A stretch of DNA of 64,000 bases from Nepenthes gracilis (lineage: Eukaryota > Streptophyta > Magnoliopsida > Caryophyllales > Nepenthaceae): assembly GCA_033239525.1 (NCBI GenBank), contig BSYO01000002.1:29680068-29744067 (forward strand), given 5' to 3'. Both the position numbers and the translations under genes were made by a program. Below the pieces are notes generated by a model. That model did not search any database. It had not been told where the DNA came from and saw only the letters and a program-made list of their open reading frames with translations. Shown one piece after another: positions 24,687 through 36,710 of this stretch (its first letter is position 1; the number at the start of each line of letters is the position of its first letter).

Positions 24687-25675
24687 TGATGGGTTTGCTA
24701 GTCCGTGGGTTGACCTAGAACCCAGCTTGTAGAAGAAAGAAGGGCTTAGGAAGCAGCAGCCTAGCAAGAGCTTTTCCAAGCCTAGAATCCAGAAAGTGAA
24801 ATAGAAGGCCCAAACAGCCCAACCCGAATCAGCCCAATAGTATACAGGCAATAAGAGTTAATAAGCGGCTCAACTTAGGCCGCTCCAACTTAGTAAACAA
24901 ATCCAAACGACTTCTGTCACCATGTGGTCCCTCACGACTGTAGGAGTGGGAATCGTAGGCAGTAGCCACCAGCTTGTCACCCTAATGATTACGACGGTGT
25001 AGAGTTCTATGGGTGGAAACATGATGACAGATCCCTTAGAGATGTAGAGCCGTAGTGCTTACAGCCTACCACTGCAGACCTGTGATGTCGGCTACTCACA
25101 GTTGCAAAGCCGTGAGGCCCAAGGATGGCTAACTAACTCTTATTCTATAAATACATCCCTTCATTCACAGGAAAAAAAAGGAGTGATTGATCCATCAGTC
25201 CAAAATTTGAACATTCGGGCATCAGAGCACGACTCCTTCCATCGCGCTCTCTCTCTTACAAAGCTATTCTCCTATGAGTGCAATCTTTTCTAGAAGTCAC
25301 TCTTCTACGAGTGCAGTTCTTACTCCCACGAAACCACTCTCCCACAAGTGTGATTCCCACGCAGAAAGTCGCTCACCCATCAAGTGCATCCACGGAGCCC
25401 AACCCTCCATATTACACTTAATCTCCGAACACCCTTATATCTACGCATTTCTTCTCTCATCCTCCTATTTTTCTTGATCAAGTGGAAAGATAACTGACTT
25501 GGGTATCGGAAGACATACTGGAGTGCGAGTCCCGCCATCATTTGACCTATTGTTTTTTAGTTGTGTTGTGTAGGATTCAGGTTTTCAATAATGAAGATTA
25601 GACCCACTCCTAATCGGACATCCGAATTAGATGGCTCTCTAATTCGTTCAATAATTTAGATTTAAGGATGCATCA
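24687..25675 (+). repeat. 5' LTR of a decayed gypsy element
   Basis: It starts TGATGGGTTTG and ends GGATGCATCA. A TATA box (TATAAATA) lies at 25146-25153. A degraded primer-binding site (TGGTACTGCTTGTGGGAAG, from 25677, compare TGGCGCCGTCTGTGGGAA) follows immediately. gag and pol remnants on the same strand lie downstream, so this is the 5' LTR. It is the same family as the solo LTRs at 7532-8464 and 46827-47766. Confidence 0.75.
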
Positions 25676-25699
25676 TTGGTACTGCTTGTGGGAAGTGTG

Positions 25700-27280
25700 A
25701 CGAAAAGCCTATCACCATAACCAAAGCAAGCAAGCATAGTAAGCACCAAGGCTCAAGCGAGCGCACCCGCTAGTGATGTTGCTTTCCATGGTGATGACCC
25801 GACCGTAGGTAGCCATGAGAACGACTGTTAAGCCATTGACGTGGCAGTGCTAGCTACCCAGGTGGACGCATTTTCAAAATTACTCCAAATTATCTGTACC
25901 CGTCTAGAGGTATCACCACTAGGAGCTCCTTCCTCTAACTCGTAGACCTCTACATCCAAGAGAAGAAGTCGAAAGAAGAGGTAGCCCACTAGGATGGAGA
26001 TCCTGCAGCCTGACGGCCTTGAGGCCTGAGCGGCCACAAGCAACGGGGCCGGGCACAGCCGGGAGACCAACCGAGTCACAGAGTGAGAGATGAAAGCTTA
26101 GAACGGCAGAATTCACGCTGCTTTTATAACAATTGGAGACCCCCAGTCCAAGAAGAAGCCTCTTGCAACACCCAACCAAGGAGAATATATATAGCCGCCA
26201 AGTCTAGCACATCTTTCTAAACCACTCAAAGTCAAGGATCTTCCTCAACGCAAAGAGGATCGCATCTTCCTCTCAAATGGAGGAGAGAATAATGAGGATT
26301 GAGCATCAGCTGTTTAGAGGAAGTACCGACAGACACTCCATTGACCTGATAAGGTCACCATTTACGAGAGAATTCCAGATGCAGTCACTCCCTCACAAGT
26401 TCAAGATGTTGACCCTAGAACCCTACGATAGAAGTTCCAATCCGATAGATCATTTGGATAACTTTTACGCTCTCTGTGGGCTTCTAGGGTCTTGACGCCA
26501 CCGCTATGCGTCTATGCTTCCCTCTAACCCCTAAAGGAGATGCTTGGATTTAGTTCTACTGCTTGTATCCAAATTCGATCCGAATATTTTAGGCATTGAC
26601 CAACAACTTTTTGCCACAATTCGCCTCCAGTTGAAGGGAGAAGAAGCAGTCTTGGCACCTTGTCTGCATCCGACAAAAGTCAAACTAGAGTTTGAAACAC
26701 TTCTTGGCCCGATTCAATATCGAGGCCCAAAGGATATCCAAGCTCACCGACGAGGTGAAGCCTAACACCTTTATGACGACCTTGTAGTTAGACGACTTCT
26801 TCAAATACTTGGGTCCAACAGAGCCTAAAACCTTCATTGAGGCAGAGACTATCACTTGTGCATAGATCAACGAAGTGAAGCAGCCAGAGCGCATAGACCA
26901 CTACCATTAGGGATCGATGAACGGGAAGAAAAAGGAACGGAGACAATGCCAATGCCCAAGATCCCCAAGAAGCAGTCAAGAATGGAGCCGGGTGTTCAAA
27001 GAGAGTTCAGACCCCTGAATCTGACTCCTTTTAATGACACCTAGATGAACATTTTCATGTAGATCCTGGACGAGAAGTTCTTAAAGTGGCCTAAGCAGTC
27101 CGAGAACCTAGAGGGAGGAGATTAGTCTAAATACTTTTTCTACCATCGATTTTTGGGTCACAGTATCGAGAACTGCTAGACTCTATAAAATGAGATTGTG
27201 GCTCTCGTGTAGAAAGGGTACCTCATCAAGTTCTTGAGAGGCGTGGGGTAAACTTCCAAGAGAGCAAATGAAGATGAGCT
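25700..27280 (+). pseudogene. gag relic of the gypsy element
   Basis: Fragments of a Ty3/gypsy capsid protein lie in shifting frames with many in-frame stops. The segment at 26277-26495 resembles the capsid N-terminus seen in Tat/Athila-type elements (PFTREFQ..., Y-D-R-S..P.DHL..F). Near 27130-27180 is a ruined zinc knuckle (FFYHRFLGHSIENC) in which the first cysteine has become phenylalanine. The protein would package element RNA; this copy cannot be made. Confidence 0.65.
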
Positions 27281-27519
27281 TGACTTGCACGAGCAGCCCC
27301 TCAACCAGGTTGCGACCGGAATTGTCAATGTGCTCTCCACCAAACCATTTAGGGCCAAATCTTGGACCCTCCCTAAGAAGGCTTCCAACGGCAAAAGACA
27401 GAGGGTAGGAGTTAGGAATGATGTCATTAGTTTTAGCAACGACGATATAGCGTATGTAATAACTCTCCATTCTGACCCTCTTATTATATTTGTACTCGTT
27501 TCTAATGGTATGCTTGAGT

Positions 27520-28200
27520 ACCATTAGATACGAGTTTTTATTGATAATTGAAGTTTAAAGAATTTGTTATATCTCGATACCTACTTTAAGTTCGAACTGA
27601 AAAATGACCAAATGAAGCCAACCGAGGGATCATGCTATGGACTCAATAACGAACCCATTCTGGTACGGGAGACCATCCAATTGGAGGTCACATTAGGAAC
27701 GTACCTAAAGATAGCATCCTGTATGCTCGCGTACTTGGTAGCTAACCTAACCTTGGTTTACAACGCCATTCTGGAACGACCCTGCTTAATTGCATTCGGA
27801 GCAGTGACATCGATCTTACGTCTCAAGGTGAAGTTCATGACAACATGTGGTGTTGGAGAGGTCTTAGGGGGTCAAGTCACCGGCCGGATATGCTATTTAT
27901 CTCAAATCGATGAGACAATCTCGAATCAATCGATTGAAGACTTTGACCTTCAGGACGAAGCAACACTAAAACAAGGACAGTCTGGTAAATCGACTCATCA
28001 GATTCCTGTAATTCTCAACGATCCTGATAAATGTGTACAAGTTGAAAACTCGCTGCTGGATCACCTGCGCGAGCAGTTGATGTCTTTCTTATGGCAAAAC
28101 TCCGATATATTTGCATGGATTTCGGCCGATATGTCTAGGATACCGACTGGTGTAATAGTTCATAAGTTGAGCCTCGATCCGGGTCATAAGCCCATTAGGT
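27520..28200 (+). pseudogene. Aspartic protease / pol N-terminus relic
   Basis: The frame at 27564-28202 reads YLDTYF at its start and YNAILERPCLIAFGAVTS about 70 residues in, the characteristic order of a plant gypsy retropepsin. The catalytic D-G-G/S-S region just upstream is destroyed (DN followed by a stop). The frame runs on into the linker before RT (FAWISADMSRIPTGVI.H.L) and stops at the usual start of RT. Non-functional. Confidence 0.65.
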
Positions 28201-29085
28201 AGAAACAGATGAACCATTCCATTGAGAAGTTAATCGCTATCAGAGAAGAAGTCAGAAAACTACTTGGCGCAGGTTTTATTAGGGAAGTGTAGTATCCGGA
28301 CTGGTTATTAAATGTGGTGCTCGTTAATAAGAGTAATGGGAAATGACGGATGTGCATTGACTTCACTGATATGAATAAATCATGTCCGAAAAAGAGTTTT
28401 CCATTGTCATGAATCAACTTGTTGGTAAACTCAACAGCCGAGCACGAGCTCCTATGCTTTATGGATGCATATTCAGGTTACAATCAGATTTGGGTGAGTC
28501 CCGATGACGAAGAGTATACCTCATTCATGACCGATTAGGGGATGTACTGCTATAAAGTCACACTATTCAATCTAAAGAATGTAGGAACTACTTACTAGAG
28601 GCTCGTCAACAAAATGTTTGAGAAGCAGATCGGCCGAAATATGGTGTATGTAGACGACATGTTCATCAAAAGTATAGAAGCCAACAACCATATTCGTGAT
28701 CTTAGAGAAGCCTTTGAGATGCTCCGAGCACACCCGATAAAACTGAATCTGATGAAGTGTGTATTCGGAGTAACTTCGAAAAAATTCTTGGGCTTTATCA
28801 TGTCTCACAAGGGAATTGAAGGAAATCCAAAGGTTCAGCGGAAAACTCATAGCACTATCCCGGTTTCTAGCAAGGTTTGTTGAGAAGTATTTCCTCTTCT
28901 TCAAGGCTCTGAGGGGGACGAATGCGAACGGTTTCGAGTGGATTACAAACTGCCAAACAGCCTTCCAAGAATTGAAGGAATATCTCGCTCGTCTACCTCT
29001 CTTGTCCTTCCTGAAAGAAGGCGATGAGTTATATTTGTATCTGGCAATATCAGACATAGTGTTAAGCTCAATCTTGACTAGGTAA
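28200..29085 (+). pseudogene. Reverse transcriptase relic of the gypsy element
   Basis: Recognisable RT blocks in order: I.KL.AIREEVRKLLGAGFIREV, then MCIDFTD.NK.CPK, FMDAYSGYNQI, the catalytic YVDD (about 28645-28656), and KCVFGV.SKKFLGF. At least six in-frame stops interrupt it (for example at about 28201, 28291, 28345 and 28538), so it is dead although the active-site Asp pair survives. Block order identifies Ty3/gypsy. Confidence 0.8.
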
Positions 29086-29218
29086 AAGGCTGAGGTATAA
29101 TGATCGGTCTACTATGTCAGTAAGATTTTGATAGACACCGAGATTTGCTACTCGTGTGCTGAAAGGATTGCTCTAGCGCTAGTTTGCTCAGTTAGAAAGT
29201 TATTGCTGAAAGGGTTGT
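28860..29218 (+). pseudogene. RNase H relic and 3' truncation of the gypsy element
   Basis: After RT come GFEWITNCQTAFQELKEYL and VYYVSKILIDTE.CYSCAERIALALV, typical of the gypsy connection and RNase H start. Homology ends abruptly near 29218, with no integrase or 3' LTR. The next sequence belongs to a different element on the opposite strand, so the element was truncated or interrupted there. Confidence 0.65.
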
Positions 29219-29890
29219 GATGGTAGTGGTTTCTAATGGAGTTCATCGGGTTGCTGTGGAAGGTTGTGGTGGTGATTTCAATGTTAATGCTGGTTGGAGT
29301 GGCAGCAGTGAATGGATGCAAAATATGAAGGTCGTTGATGGTTATGAGGGAAGCAGAAAATGGTGGTCAGATCATTAGGATCTGATACCAATTTGTTAGT
29401 CGAATACGGTCTGTCAAGATTGGAGATAGACAAATATGGATGAGAATTAGGCAAAGTTAGATGAGAGTTGACAAGAATTAGGGAGATATCTGATGAAGAA
29501 GCGAAGAATATAGGAGAAGAAATAAGAATATAGAAACTGAGAAGCTTTCTTACTCAAACAAATCAGATTTCGCTCAACTTTAATTTCATTCAATTTCCAG
29601 TGATCAACGACAATCTCTTAGGTGTTTTTTTTTAATAGGGAATGACACCCTTTTGAAAATATAACTAAAGCTGAAAGCAAGTCAAACATTGCAACTGGAA
29701 ACCAGAGATCAAAAATCATAAATGGAAATATAACAAAGTCAAGAATCAAAATTGGACAAGCTCTTAAAAATCCAAGCTTTGGTGATGTTACAATTACAGC
29801 CTAAATATTCACTCGGTTGGTCCTATATATATTTCTTATCATGACGAACTTCTTTTTTTTTTTTTTTAAATAGGTATCTGTCTTATTGTT
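29219..29890 (-). mobile_element. Partial LTR element, minus strand (PBS plus LTR)
   Basis: On the minus strand an LTR-type end (...CGACTAACA) is followed by AATTGGTATCAGATCC, a clear initiator Met-tRNA primer-binding site (plus coordinates about 29379-29390). A short leader/gag-like stretch follows, running toward 29219. The LTR begins on the plus strand at 29394 (TGTTAGTCG) and runs right; a TATA-like CTATATATAT near 29823 suits minus transcription. The far edge is not resolved. Confidence 0.45.
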
Positions 29891-31008
29891 CTATGTCAAG
29901 TTGTGAGTAAATTTCAGAAGAAAAACAACTAAGTCAATTTGTTCTACATCGAGTATGCGGTGCTCTTTCCTTCCATGTCTGTGTCTGGTACTGGTCTCCT
30001 TTCTGCTTCTGTTTTTTTTTTCCTCCCAAATTGTCCTTTCTCTTCCCTTTCCCCTTCCCTTGCATCACATAAATTTGAGGGGATTGACTATTTTTTGGAG
30101 CTAAGTGATCTGAGCATCAGGGAGTTCATTTCAGCTGTGTTGCAAGTTCTGTAAACATGATTTAGTCAAGGAACCATAAAATAGGTCTTAGCTGTTTCCT
30201 AGGTAATCAAACTGATTATCTTCTTTCTTCTCTTCATTTTGTTTTTTAAGGCTTGGAATACATTTTTGGTTGTATACAATTTGATATAAAGAGATAATCG
30301 CATATTGTCTTTACCATTTAGGCCTATTGGGAACGGTATATGGGGAAAACACTTTGTAATAGGCATGCGAAGTTACATGTATATGAGAATTTCTTCAACA
30401 AAAAACTACTCTAAGCAAATTTTTGTGCATAGTCATTCAAAAGCACAATAGATTAATTGTTTACTTCTGCATTGTAGCATTTTTACAACACATCCAACTC
30501 GTTCTTAATCTTTTACCTGAATGACTGTCAAGCTTTTAAGAGCATCTGATAGAAGTTACAATTTAGAGGTCACCTTGGATTTCTTTGAAAAGGCTATTTG
30601 AGTTTCTTTAAAAGTTATCCGAGCTTTTTGAAAAAAGTTACATCTATGAGCTTTTCTAATGACATCTCAAAAGAGCTAATGGTCTTGTATTCAAATGCTG
30701 TGCCAAACTCTTTCCCACTGTGAAAGCATTTCTACACATAAACTGTCTATTGGAAAATAGTTTTTCTGCTATTTATTCAGTAAGCTGAGAAGGGGGAAGC
30801 TGGTGGAGATCGAACTCCTCTCATTGAACTGGTTAATCGGATAGGCAATGACCATACAGCCCTTCAATCTTGATTTTCCATCCTAGTAGATATTTTATAT
30901 CCAATAACCTTGCCTAAATCTGGAAATCTTAGTATGTCGAACAAGTGTAATCAGGCTGTATCGTTGCCATTTTGACGATGACATTTAATTGGTTTTAAAA
31001 TGTTGCAG
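29891..31008. other. Gene-free stretch upstream of the KUP/HAK relic
   Basis: No convincing exons. The sequence is AT-rich with T-runs at 30010-30022. A GAGTTCGATCTCC box-B-like motif on the minus strand near 30810 hints at an old tRNA-derived repeat. Earlier potassium-transporter exons were looked for here and not found. Confidence 0.35.
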
Positions 31009-31530
31009 CACTGGTTGAAGCTCTCTCTGCAATAATTCTGATTGCTCTATTTCTGCTGGAAAAGATTGGAACAACACGAGTGAGTTTTCTTTTCTCCCCC
31101 ATCATGGGCGCATGTACCTTGACTATACTTTTAGGAATCTATAGCATTGTACGTCATTACCCACATATATTTTAGGCTTTATCACCAAATTGCATCTTCA
31201 ATTTCTTTTGGAGAAATGGTAGGGAAGGTTGGTTGATTCTTGGTGGCACCATCCTCTGTATCACAGGTCAGCTTTTGCTAGTTCATCTGCATATGTCAGT
31301 ACTATGCCTTTGTGATTTCATGAAGCATTTCACAACTCTCGCTTTTCGTGATCGATATTTCATGTTTTGCATGTAGTGTAGACTTATGACTACAAATTTT
31401 AGCGTTGAAACCTAAAGTTCTTGATAGAACTGCTGTATAACTTACACGTATTGAGGTACTATCGTGATGTTTTCCAGATTTCGAGGCATTATTTGCCGAT
31501 CTTAGCCATTTTAACAGAAGTTCCATTCAG
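31009..31530 (+). pseudogene. KUP/HAK/KT potassium transporter fragment
   Basis: Two exons of a K+/H+ symporter of the KUP/HAK/KT family: 31009-31266 and 31478-31530, with GT-AG borders. The first encodes a membrane helix, KIGTTRVSFLFSPIMGA, YSIVRHYPHIF, then [15 protein letters not shown] and [10 protein letters not shown]. The second encodes EALFADLSHFNRSSIQ. In the family these blocks cover adjacent membrane helices in the first half of a ~750-residue protein. One in-frame TAG (31173-31175) sits where the family has lysine, and the TGTEA junction reads DFEA. Exons before and after are missing; an LTR lies 58 bases downstream. A dead fragment, but only lightly mutated. Confidence 0.85.
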
Positions 31531-31588
31531 GTAAGAAACATTGCTGAATTATTTATTTGTTTCCAAGTAAAATGTAGTCGAATGTTTC

Positions 31589-32306
31589 TGTTGGGGTCAC
31601 TCCCGTGTGGAGGTGTTATAGGTTTGAGGACTTTGAGAGACTATATTCCGAGTACTTGTTCCTGAGCAACCGAGAACTCTGTAATGTATAACTCCGAGGA
31701 TTTATAAGAAGCACAAGGACACGGTGATGGCCAAAGGCAACGTCAATGACCAAGGTTGCTGAGCGCATAAAGGTTTGATGACATACTTGAAGAAATCGCA
31801 CATAGATGCCAACTCAGAAGATTGACTGAGCATGTGCAATCTCTGCAGAGCACGATTTGCAGAGCCGTTTCTGCAGAGCACGATTTGCAGAGCCGTTTCT
31901 GCAGGGCACGATATTTTGTAGGGGAATGCCGTTGCAGAGCTGTACGTGCGTCAGGCTGTTGTCTGTACGTGTATCCATGTTGGTTTGGCTGTTAGAAAAA
32001 CAGCCTGTATATATATATTATTGTGAGCTGTGGGCAGAAGGGTGTGTGAATGTAAGTCTTTCAAAGTGTGAAAGAGTGTAAAGAGAGAATACTGTGAGTG
32101 CATTGTGCTTTTATTCTCCATTTTCTTTGTTTATGGTTTGTGTAACCGTGAAACTCACATAGTGAAAATTTATTTATAAATTAAGTGTCCCGTAATTTTT
32201 TCCTTCGGTTTATGAAAGATTTCTACGTAAAATCTGTGCGTTCTTTTTCTTTTTCTCATTCTGTATATTTGTGTGCGTTCTGTCCGACCGGCCATTTGCT
32301 CTAACA
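31589..32306 (+). repeat. LTR followed by a PBS-like site
   Basis: It runs from TGTTGGGGTC to GCTCTAACA, with a TATA-like run (TGTATATATATATTA, about 32006-32020). A primer-site-like TTTGGTGCC follows at 32309. An internal duplication (CTGCAGAGCACGATTTGCAG, two and a half copies, 31850-31912) is visible. The flanks GTTTC and AATTT do not match. It is probably the 5' LTR of a truncated element, inserted just downstream of the potassium-transporter relic. Confidence 0.55.
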
Positions 32307-33183
32307 AATTTGGTGCCTTTGTGTCTGTATGATCCTTATTTTGCTTCTGTCAGTTTCGATATGCATTTATGCAAGAATATTCTGATACTCAAATTTCCTT
32401 CATCGGATTGCCTTTTTGTTTTTGTCATAAAAGACTAATAATTTTTACACTTAATTTTCACACTATTTTTTTAAAAATTTTTATCTAATTTAAATACCAA
32501 AAAATATATTTTTCATTTTTTTTATTTTTAAAATTTTTTAAATTCTAAACGTACTTCTAATGAATGAAAATTTCCGCATCAGATAAACTTCTAGATCGAA
32601 TGACCTTTATTTTAATGTACTAGATAATTTGAAAAGTTTTTTTTAAAAAAAAAAAAAAAATACCAAACCATAGTATAACAAAGTTACCCGCTATCCTGCT
32701 TCTCATATTGCAGCTTCCTCCGCAGCGGAGCACCATAACAGCAGCGGCACCACCACCACCACGACTCCCCTCCTTCCTTCCCATCTCCGCTCTTCCTCCC
32801 CTCTCTCATATCATCCCATTGGATCTCTGAGTTAGGTGGCAAAAAGGCTTAGTTAACCCGTTTTGATATTTAGAGTCCGTATATTTCTTCAAGGAAATAT
32901 ATTCAGTATATTCTTATGTCATTGTTAGATAAAAAAAATCAAATCGATGAAATTTAAAATTAAAAAAACTTATAAATAATTATTTTTATTTTATCATTTG
33001 ATTAAATATTTAATAAATACTAATATTATAAAAATAAATATATAAAATATTATATATATGTTTATTATTATTATTTTTAAATCTTTAACATTAAATTCTT
33101 ATTCAATTGTAAAGATTAGAAATGCATCAAATATAATTTTCTTAAAATATATATATAGCTCCCAAATTCACCGCTTTTGTAGG
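32307..33183. other. AT-rich, no gene seen
   Basis: AT-rich with long A/T runs (32640-32660) and a short GC-rich patch (32700-32800) encoding nothing recognisable. It is the left flank of the 6.7-kb Tat-type element. Confidence 0.4.
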
Positions 33184-34193
33184 TGTTGCGTTCTAGAACC
33201 GCGGCCTCCAGGCGGATCCTCGTTGATGAGGGGTGTTCCTGGGTCTCTGGATCCGCGAGGTTCAGTCGGAAATGTCGATTCCGGGCAACACAAGTGAATG
33301 TGATGTTAGACACGAGAGAAAGATGGAGACCGGATTTTTTACGTGGAAAAACCTCCTTTTGAATGGGAAGAAAACCACGGCGAAAGTCGGGCTCAAAGAA
33401 AGTCTTATTATTTGAGGGTGAAGTCTTTCTGAATGCAAGTGTTGGGGTTAATCCTTTCGCATCATTCTTTGTGTTTCTTCCTTAGAAGGCTATGCTCACT
33501 GGGAGGATTTGCTACTCTCGTTGGGGATTTCTTTACTTTGCCTTTTGGGAAAAAAGAGTCCGGTCCCCTTTCGAGAGGGACTTTGTTGGGTATTTATAGA
33601 AAAAATCAGGCCGTTAGGGAAGAGACGCGTGGCAGCCATCGGATGGCCCAAATGCTGCGCAGTATCCTACCGGCCTCATTAATGCTACTGACGTGCGCGG
33701 TAAGGCACGCGGCTAGCGCCGGCGTAGGCCTGCGTGTGCAGGGTCTGAGTGACAGTCTTGATTTGATTAGGCGTGCCCTGTTGAGACGGCGACTGGCAGT
33801 GGTTGCAGGTTCGTTGGAAATCGACGAAGTTGTCTAGCTGGCATTCCCGGCCTTGAGTGAGCAGTCCTCGTCACTGAGTGGGGCACCTTGTGAGCTCGCG
33901 GACTTATAAGAGGCGGCCGTTCTTGGAGGATCTTTTAGGAAAGTCCGGGAGCCTTTTCTTGACCTCTTGGGCAATTCTAAGACTCAGTTGGGCTTCCAGA
34001 GTTCTCGGTCTTTTTTGTATCTGTGTACTCGAATATTGCTAGCGTTGTCCTCGAGCTTCTTCATAAGCGGACGGGACTTCTTGGGCTTCAGCTGTGGTAT
34101 TGGTCCTTGGGCCTTTGGCCTCTACTGTGGGCTTCTCGTTTGGGCCTTTCTTTTGGGCCGTGTTTTTATGGGCCCTTATAGTGGGGCCCAACA
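33184..34193 (-). repeat. Left (3') LTR of the Tat-type element
   Basis: 1010 bases, TGTTGCGTTC to GGCCCAACA. Reading leftward, a TATA motif (TCTATAAATA, complement of 33591-33600) is placed as an LTR promoter. It is nearly identical to 38871-39866 over the first ~850 bases, so the insertion is younger than most other elements in the window. Confidence 0.8.
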
Positions 34194-34516
34194 TAGCCCC
34201 CATGCCAAAGGGTTCGAAATTCTCGGCCGTTTGGTATGAAGTTGTTAGCACGCTAGAGGAGTCGACCGTCTGAGTACGTGCGTCCTTGTGGCAAGTACTG
34301 CGTTGATCTTGATGGGAGGTGGTCCCAGGACCTCTTCTGGGTCCGAGGCTTTTTTGTCGCCGCCACTTCGCTTCTCTGTGGAGCATTAAATGCGGTACCT
34401 GGTTGATGTGACGCGCTGACAGGCGCCTTGGGAAGGAAAGGCCATCATCGTTCTGAAACGAATGGTCGGTCGACACGTGGCAAGGGTAATGAGTGCGCCC
34501 TTTGCACTCCAGGGTT

Positions 34517-34524
34517 TATTTAAA
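34517..34524 (+). promoter_or_regulatory. TATA-like box upstream of the antisense ORF
   Basis: TATTTAAA lies about 120 bases upstream of the ATG at 34645, on the plus strand and outside the LTR. It suggests the antisense ORF has, or had, its own promoter. Inference only. Confidence 0.4.
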
Positions 34525-34644
34525 CGCCTCCTTGCCCTAATTTTTCATCTTCGCGCCTGCTCTTTTGTTTTCTCCTTTGAGTGTTGAGGCTTTTCGCTCT
34601 TTCTTCGTTCGAGTTTCTTCTTCGCCTTTGTTTTTTCGGCGTTC

Positions 34645-36710
34645 ATGGCGCCTGGAGTGAGAGACATTACTTCCACGGTGACGCTCGACAAGCTCATGGA
34701 GATTCGAGCTCAATATCGAATCCCTGAGTCTATGGCCATGATGATTCCGTAGTCGCACGATAGGGCACTGTACCCTCCGGACGGCTTCATTACCGTTTAT
34801 GAAGTCCACCTCACAGGTGGGTTACGGTTTTCCATTGCGGAGGAGCTCTACGACATTATGAGGGCGCTCGGAGTGCCTCTTGCCAGACTTCAGCCAAACG
34901 CAGTAAGGTATCTGGTGTCCTTATGCATTTTCTTCCGGTGTCATGAGAAGTTCTTGAATGCTCTTACAGTCAAGGTGATGTTCCGCTTTACACTGAACCT
35001 TGACTGGATTGTGATGACTCCCCGCCCGGAATTTTCCTTGTTGTATGGACGTAACCCGGATTCCACGAAGCAGTGGAAGGATAAATTTTCTTCCAGGCGT
35101 CCCACGACCTTTGGGCCATCCCCTTTTAAGTGGGGAAAGTGGCTTGTCGGTCTGACTCGACCCTTCGAGGAGGACGGGGAGAATGTGAAGGTGTACACGG
35201 ACTTGGTGCTGGCCAATCTGTGGTCCTTCCATTTGAACAAGCGCAACATCTGGCTGTCCTCTGAGAAATTCAAGGTAGCCAAGTGGGGTCCGCGAGATGA
35301 GGCTCCCGGCACAGCTCCTTCCGTAAAGGCCAAGGAGAGACCGAGGATGAGAGCTGGGACACTAAGGATCAGCGGTCCCGTTGCTGAGCCCTCCTCTGAT
35401 GATGACGATGCCTTTGACATCGATAATTTGAGCGACGATGACGTGGCTGCTCCTTTGATTAAGAGTCGGGGGTCGGTTACATGCACGAGTCCTCGGGGAG
35501 TGCGGAGGTCTCGCCTTTCTTGCCCTTGCTAATCTTCTTTGAGCCCTCGGGGGCACTTGTTCAGGTGGCGGAGCTTTCGGACGCCCAACCCCTCGGTGAT
35601 GATGATGACGATGATGTTCCTCTGATTAAGAGGCCAAGGATTGGAGTCCTTTCGAGGTCCTCGGGATCTGAAGGTCTCGCCTTCACTTCCACTGCTAATC
35701 CTCTTGCTGCATCCGTAGAGTTGCCCACCCATACTGCAGAGTTTTCGGACGTTCAGCCCCCCAGTGATGATCCCGTCTTCGGAGCTCCCGCTGATCTTCC
35801 TGGTGACGTCTCGGACAGGATTGATCACCTTCCGAGGACATAGGAGGCGGGAGCGCCATGGTGGACTCTGAGAGGGGGGATGACGGTTGAAACGGCCCAA
35901 GAGGTCGTGGAAGTTGAGGACCTAAATGTCGATGAGCTCATGCCCCTCGATCCTTCCGGCGTCCCCACGTGGTTGAAGCCCAGGCGGTCGTCAGGAGTTT
36001 TTTTGGGACGCTTACTTTGAGCTTGGCTCATCGATGCCTTTATAGCCGCTGAGTCCGCATCCGAGGCGCTGCTGCGGGCTGGGAGTGGTCTTCGTGGGAG
36101 TCCGAGATCCATGGGGAGTGTAGCACAGGGGATGATCCTCTCATTTCTAAGGTAATCCTCTGTTTCCTTTCCTGCCCTGTTCCCATTTGTTCGTTTTTAA
36201 CGAACCTTCGCTGTAGCTCTAGGGCCCGATCGGGGCCTCGGTGGGTAGTGGGAGTGATCGCCCCAATCCCTTTGGAGACGGGGGTCTTCAAGGGCCGCCC
36301 ATGAGGCCGCGTGGCGAGCAGAAGCGGAGCTGGCTGAAGTTAAGGAGAAGATTGCTTCTTTGGAGGGCACTGTCAAGCTTCTGCAGCTTCGGCAGGGCCT
36401 CCTTCAGGATCGGATCCTTCACTAGGAAGAGAGGTTGAGGACGTATGTGCAGATTGCTGAGATGGCTCCAATGTTGGAGGGCAAGTTCTTGGACGGCATT
36501 AGTTTGTGCCGCCGGGTGGCGCGACTGGTCCGCCCGCAATTTCTTGTAGCCGTCCTCGATCCCAGGAACGCCAGCGCCTTGAGCGTAGAAGACTTATACG
36601 GCGTTGCTGATCGGCCTTTCCCTAGGCATCCTCGGGTAGGGCCTGATGGTGAACCTCTTATGCCCAAGGAGGCAGCTCTGGTGGACCAGGCGGGATCTTC
36701 AGGAGCCTAA
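34645..36710 (+). pseudogene. Antisense additional ORF (putative gypsy-type transposon domain)
   Basis: From ATG 34645 (MAPGVRDITSTV...) a frame runs to 35532 with one in-frame TAG at 34750-34752. It contains GLRFSIAEELYDIMRALGVPLARLQPN, a W-K-D-(K/R)-F block and an Asp-rich acidic tail. This order resembles the Pfam family named putative gypsy type transposon (PF04195), which I recognise from pattern, not a search. Frameshifts follow: acidic repeats in another frame to 35843, then a coiled-coil segment (WRAEAELAEVKEKIASLEG..., about 36310-36430) and a C-terminal block ending at 36710. Antisense additional ORFs of this type are known in Tat-lineage elements, with unknown function. Not expressible as one protein here. 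Confidence 0.65.

Noticed and set aside
30780..30860. tRNA gene on the minus strand
   Set aside because: Only a box-B-like motif is present; there is no matching acceptor stem, box A or anticodon arm.
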